This document shows, piece after piece, positions 7,636 through 8,649 of a stretch of 8,649 nucleotides of DNA. The stretch's first letter is position 1, and the number at the start of each line of letters is the position of its first letter. The position numbers and the translations under genes are program-made. The notes beneath the pieces were generated by a model that saw only the letters and a list, made by a program, of their open reading frames with translations, was not told the origin of the DNA and made no database searches. Origin of the DNA: Methylophaga sp. (GTDB lineage: Bacteria; Pseudomonadota; Gammaproteobacteria; Nitrosococcales; Methylophagaceae); the NCBI RefSeq assembly GCF_030651745.1, contig NZ_JAUSCC010000104.1, positions 1 through 8,649 on the forward strand, given 5' to 3'.

Positions 7636-8529
7636 TTATGCCAATGCCAATTCCCTTAAACGCGTGACTTCCTCACCAATGCGTTGTCCGGCCCAGGTGA
7701 TTTCTTCCAGGGTAGTGTATCGTCCAAAACTAATTCGAACTGCACCATACAGTCTATCCCCTTCAATGCCCATCGATCTTAACACGTGCGATGCTTCGAC
7801 GGCACCGCTGTTGCAGGCTGATCCGGATGCTATAGCCACTTCGTCTCTGAGCGCAATGATTAACGAATCGGCACCAACGTTTGCAAAGCTGACATTGATG
7901 ATATTAGGCAACTTGCACGCTTGGTTTCCGTTGAAATATACACCGCCTAGCTTCCCTAGTTGCTCGGTTAAGGCCATCTGCAAGGCTGTTGCGTGTTCGT
8001 AGCCAGCAGCACGGGTGTTATTGGCCAGTTCAAATGCTGCCGCCATCCCGGCAATTTGGTGTGTTGGCAGTGTGCCTGGTCGTAGTCCGTGTTCTTGACC
8101 ACCGCCATGGAGCAGGGGGGCGAGGTGAGTTCCTTTTCGATTTCTAACATACAGGCAACCGATACCTTTTGGGCCGTAAAATTTATGCCCGGAAAGCGAA
8201 AGCAAGTCGATAGGCGATTCGGCGAGATCGATCGGCAGCTTACCCGCGCTTTGTGCCGCATCGACATGAAAGAAGACATCCTGCTGCTGAAGCGCTTGTG
8301 CAATTTGATCAATATCCTGAATGATGCCCGTTTCGTTATTGACGTGCATAATCGAGACAAGAAGGGTTTCGTCAGTGATTGCCGCTTGAATGCTATTTAA
8401 GTCGATACTGCCTTCACTGTTCGGACGTAGATAAGTGATTTGAAAGCCAATGGTTTCAAGATACTTGCAGGTGTCTAATACGGCCTTGTGCTCACTTGCG
8501 GCGGTGATGACGGAATGTGTCAATGACAT
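7636..8529 (-). pseudogene. dndA: DndA/IscS-like cysteine desulfurase lacking its N-terminal ~85 residues
   Basis: Cysteine desulfurases take sulfur from cysteine as a protein persulfide. DndA-type enzymes supply it for DNA phosphorothioation. The 297 residues contain most of the fold: EHKAVLDTC (His14, PLP-stacking), MHVNNETG, HVDAAQSAGK (Asp90), the PLP lysine in LSGHKFYG (Lys116), HGGGQEHGLRPGT, and the catalytic cysteine loop ASGSACNSG (Cys239). Homology begins at residue 4 or 5 (THSVIT). The family's DNNATTP and SGATESNN segments, about 85 residues, are absent. An in-frame stop lies a few codons upstream of ATG 8529, so they are not merely mis-started. No convincing ribosome binding site precedes the ATG. 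Loss of the N-terminal cofactor-contacting segment makes activity unlikely. I cannot fully exclude a housekeeping or generic IscS, but the neighbouring gene favours the DndA role. Confidence 0.8.
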
Positions 8530-8531
8530 TG

Positions 8532-8559
8532 AGACACCCAGTTGTTTTATTTAGTGTCT
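8532..8559. repeat. Short inverted repeat at the break in the desulfurase gene
   Basis: AGACAC (8532-8537) and GTGTCT (8554-8559) are inverted around a 16-base AT-rich spacer, immediately outside the point where desulfurase homology stops. It could be part of a mobile-element end or an operator, or it may be chance. I do not recognise the terminus. Confidence 0.25.
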
Positions 8560-8574
8560 AATTGTTGTGTATTT

Positions 8575-8649
8575 ATGGGTCAAGTTTCTCCCTTTGTGTT
8601 AATAGGCGGATTAATCCAAACGGCGTTAGGCAAGCTGGGTGGTAAAGGG
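8575..8649 (+). CDS. 5' end of an unidentified plus-strand reading frame
   Basis: From ATG 8575 the frame is open for 25 codons to the window edge and reads as a hydrophobic, Gly-rich start (MGQVSPFVLIGG onward). It diverges from the truncated desulfurase gene. A GTG at 8554 is an alternative in-frame start, and neither has a clear ribosome binding site. It could be the beginning of a transposase or another gene that interrupted the desulfurase, or a chance frame. Too little is present to identify it. Confidence 0.3.
   Translation, partial: MGQVSPFVLIGGLIQTALGKLGGKG

Noticed and set aside
7589..8002. 137-codon plus-strand frame opposite the desulfurase
   Set aside because: It lies antisense to conserved desulfurase motifs, and its translation shows no family features.
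44..8514. ATGACGGA-like octamers at 44-51, 109-116 (one mismatch) and 8507-8514 as target-site repeats of an inserted island
   Set aside because: Eight bases, imperfect and present three times near the junctions. This is within chance expectation and not aligned to the breakpoints.
8555..8583. Minus-strand promoter TTGACC, 17 bases, TAGACA
   Set aside because: The -10 element matches only three of six consensus positions. It is kept as a remark under the desulfurase break and not listed as a feature.

Overview
The window is an 8.6 kb piece of a bacterial anti-phage defence island. Gene density, composition close to even GC, and GAGG/AAGG-type ribosome binding sites suggest a proteobacterium. 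A gammaproteobacterium is my guess, but nothing here fixes the genus. It contains no tRNA, rRNA, CRISPR array or intact transposase.

The left arm reads rightward and looks like the distal part of a BREX operon. It has the C-terminal part of a large BrxC/PglY-like ATPase (109-1380), a full PglZ-type phosphatase-superfamily protein (1384-3660), and a BrxL AAA+ protein of the short, Lon-protease-less type (3657-5063). The genes are 3 bp apart or overlap, so they almost certainly share a transcript and are translationally coupled. The order ATPase, PglZ, BrxL with no PglX adenine methylase fits type 4 BREX, whose usual first gene (brxP, a PAPS-reductase-like protein) is not in the window.

The right arm reads leftward and belongs to the DNA phosphorothioation (Dnd) world. 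It has a DndA/IscS-type cysteine desulfurase lacking its N-terminal part (7636-8529) and, 21 bp downstream, an 844-residue protein of the DNA-phosphorothioation-associated putative methyltransferase family (5080-7614). That protein has an internal duplication around its methyltransferase core and a C-terminal domain resembling zinc D-Ala-D-Ala peptidases (M15), with the usual first zinc ligand displaced. The two arms meet tail to tail with 16 bp between stop codons.

Both outer ends look broken. On the left, the ATPase begins in its C-terminal third, directly beside the start of an unrelated divergent gene (1-72, minus). On the right, the desulfurase loses about 85 N-terminal residues beside an unidentified plus-strand reading frame (8575 to the edge). 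The two most upstream genes have therefore each lost their 5' part, and the ATPase motor, BrxP and DndCDE are absent. Either this is a decaying remnant of a combined phosphorothioation-BREX locus, or the remaining parts (PglZ, BrxL, modified methyltransferase) work as a reduced system or with partners elsewhere. PT-linked, BREX-like defence is known in principle (DndCDEA-PbeABCD in archaea), but the architecture here is not one I can match exactly.
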